Positions 5,927-6,723 of a stretch of DNA of 6,723 nt are shown in pieces. Source of the stretch: Bodonicaedibacter sp963693005 (lineage in GTDB: Bacteria > Pseudomonadota > Alphaproteobacteria > UBA6184); contig OY843711.1 in NCBI GenBank assembly GCA_963693005.1, positions 1 to 6,723 on the forward strand, given 5' to 3'. Numbering within the stretch: the first letter of the stretch is position 1; every line of letters starts with the position of its first letter. Position numbers and translations under genes: made by a program. A model generated the notes under the pieces. That model was not told the DNA's origin. It saw only the letters and a list, made by a program, of their open reading frames with translations, and searched no databases.

Positions 5927-5967
5927 CTCAACAATCGAACGAATGAATGGTACAAAAGAGCAGGCGG
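5927..5967 (-). promoter_or_regulatory. Pyrimidine-rich tract and AG, candidate trans-splice acceptor before the NDUFAF6-like gene
   Basis: In the 84-base gap the minus strand runs CCGCCTGCTCTTTTG, TACCATTCATTCGTTCGATTG and TTGAG, reaching an AG at 5927-5928. The first ATG beyond it is 5888, which opens the mitochondrial presequence, so the two observations support each other. Confidence 0.45.
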
Positions 5968-5972
5968 TACAG

Positions 5973-6692
5973 TCACGGGCGCATCGCTCGGAGAAGCTCC
6001 GCTTCCTCTGCGCGAAGTTCCGCGAGGCGCTGCTCTGCCTCTTCGAAGCTGGACGGGGGGCGGTGAACAAACTCCTCCGAGGACGGACCAAGTGTCGAAG
6101 CGAACCGACGCTGAACACCGATGTAGCGCTCAGTCTCGGACAGTGTGGGCGGCGGCACCACGGCTTGGGCCCCACAACAAGGCATGCCCGCAGGATGCTG
6201 ACGAGTGCGGCGTTCCAGGTTCGCTTGCGCCTCGGCCATGACGCAACGTCGGTGGTAATCTGCAGGGCAGCCGTTGTGAGTTCTCGTTTTCGGAACTGTG
6301 ACAACGACACGCCGTTGGTCTGCGTAGCGTTGGTCATCGAACGCACCTGTGACCTCGCCAGAACAACCGCGCCCGCCGTTGCTGAGTGCTTTCGCGTTGT
6401 CCAGCGTGATGTCGCGCACCCAGACTTTATTGCCGCGTTCGTCGAGGTAGAACCAAGATTGATCACTTGTGCCCAGGTTAGGTTTGGCGGCAGCCCCTGC
6501 TGGTGCTGTGTGATGGACGTCCAGACGGCCACGGTTTGACGCGAAGTAGTCGTACAGGGCACCAAACTCTTCATCCTCTCGCAACAGGTGGCTTTCCACG
6601 CTCCTCAAGTGGTTCAAGACGCGGTCTGCAGAAGAGTAGAATGCAGCTTCGTCTTTGACGTCAGCAGCTCGCACCAAAAACTTCGATGTCAT
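5973..6692 (-). CDS. Unrecognised protein, 239 residues, possibly 5'-partial
   Basis: Not assigned to any family. Starting from ATG 6692 it gives 239 residues. The frame stays open up to the right edge, so the true start may lie outside the window; a TTG at 6713 is the only other in-window possibility and is not a likely eukaryotic start. Residues 10-55 look helical and charged. A central part has aromatic and charged motifs (WFYLDERGNKVWVRDITL at 80-97) suggesting beta structure. A Cys/His-containing stretch follows at 140-173 (GCPADYHRRC, then HPAGMPCCG), which might bind metal, though spacing fits no zinc finger I know. Residues 214-236 form a Glu/Ala/Leu-rich helix, perhaps a short coiled coil. 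No membrane segment or clear targeting peptide is seen. It precedes the NDUFAF6-like gene in the same array, which by itself says little about function. Confidence 0.65.
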   Translation of the reverse strand: MTSKFLVRAADVKDEAAFYSSADRVLNHLRSVESHLLREDEEFGALYDYFASNRGRLDVHHTAPAGAAAKPNLGTSDQSWFYLDERGNKVWVRDITLDNAKALSNGGRGCSGEVTGAFDDQRYADQRRVVVTVPKTRTHNGCPADYHRRCVMAEAQANLERRTRQHPAGMPCCGAQAVVPPPTLSETERYIGVQRRFASTLGPSSEEFVHRPPSSFEEAEQRLAELRAEEAELLRAMRP

Positions 6693-6723
6693 CGCTTCAC
6701 GAAACACGGACAACTGTCGGGAA

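Noticed and set aside
5973..6713. N-terminal extensions starting at TTG or GTG (6713, 5909, 4111, 1871, 970)
   Set aside because: These near-cognate codons lengthen the frames but are improbable eukaryotic starts; the nearby in-frame ATGs fit conserved N-termini or targeting signals better.

Overview
The window looks like nuclear DNA from a protist with a compact, intron-poor genome, most likely a euglenozoan and possibly a free-living kinetoplastid. This is inference from layout, since no marker gene fixes the lineage. Seven protein genes (one cut by the left edge, one possibly cut by the right edge) all lie on the minus strand, each as an uninterrupted reading frame. The gaps between them are 57 to 322 bases. 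Several gaps hold a pyrimidine-rich tract followed by AG just before the first ATG, as expected for spliced-leader acceptors in a polycistronic unit. TAA, TAG and TGA all appear as stops, so the standard code is likely. There are no operons with Shine-Dalgarno sites, no mobile elements, no CRISPR array and no tRNA or rRNA that I could recognise.

In transcription order (right to left), the genes are: an unrecognised 239-residue protein with a helical acidic C-terminus (5973-6692); a mitochondrial NDUFAF6-like complex I assembly factor of the squalene/phytoene synthase superfamily (4380-5888); a STRAP/unrip-type WD40 protein (3152-4057); a TPR co-chaperone with a complete carboxylate clamp and a cyclophilin-40-like C-terminal end (1889-2926); an NDUFB10/PDSW-type complex I subunit (1059-1832); a small FG-repeat, coiled-coil protein resembling a nucleoporin (224-892); and the first 53 codons of a coiled-coil protein running off the left edge (1-160).

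Two genes, NDUFAF6-like and NDUFB10-like, serve mitochondrial complex I. The others serve protein folding, RNP or translation scaffolding, and perhaps nuclear transport. Such arrays usually hold functionally unrelated housekeeping genes, so I see no dedicated multi-gene system here. The most interesting points are the identities of the divergent complex I genes, the unusual co-chaperone architecture, and the very tight spacing, which leaves little room for separate polyadenylation and trans-splicing signals.
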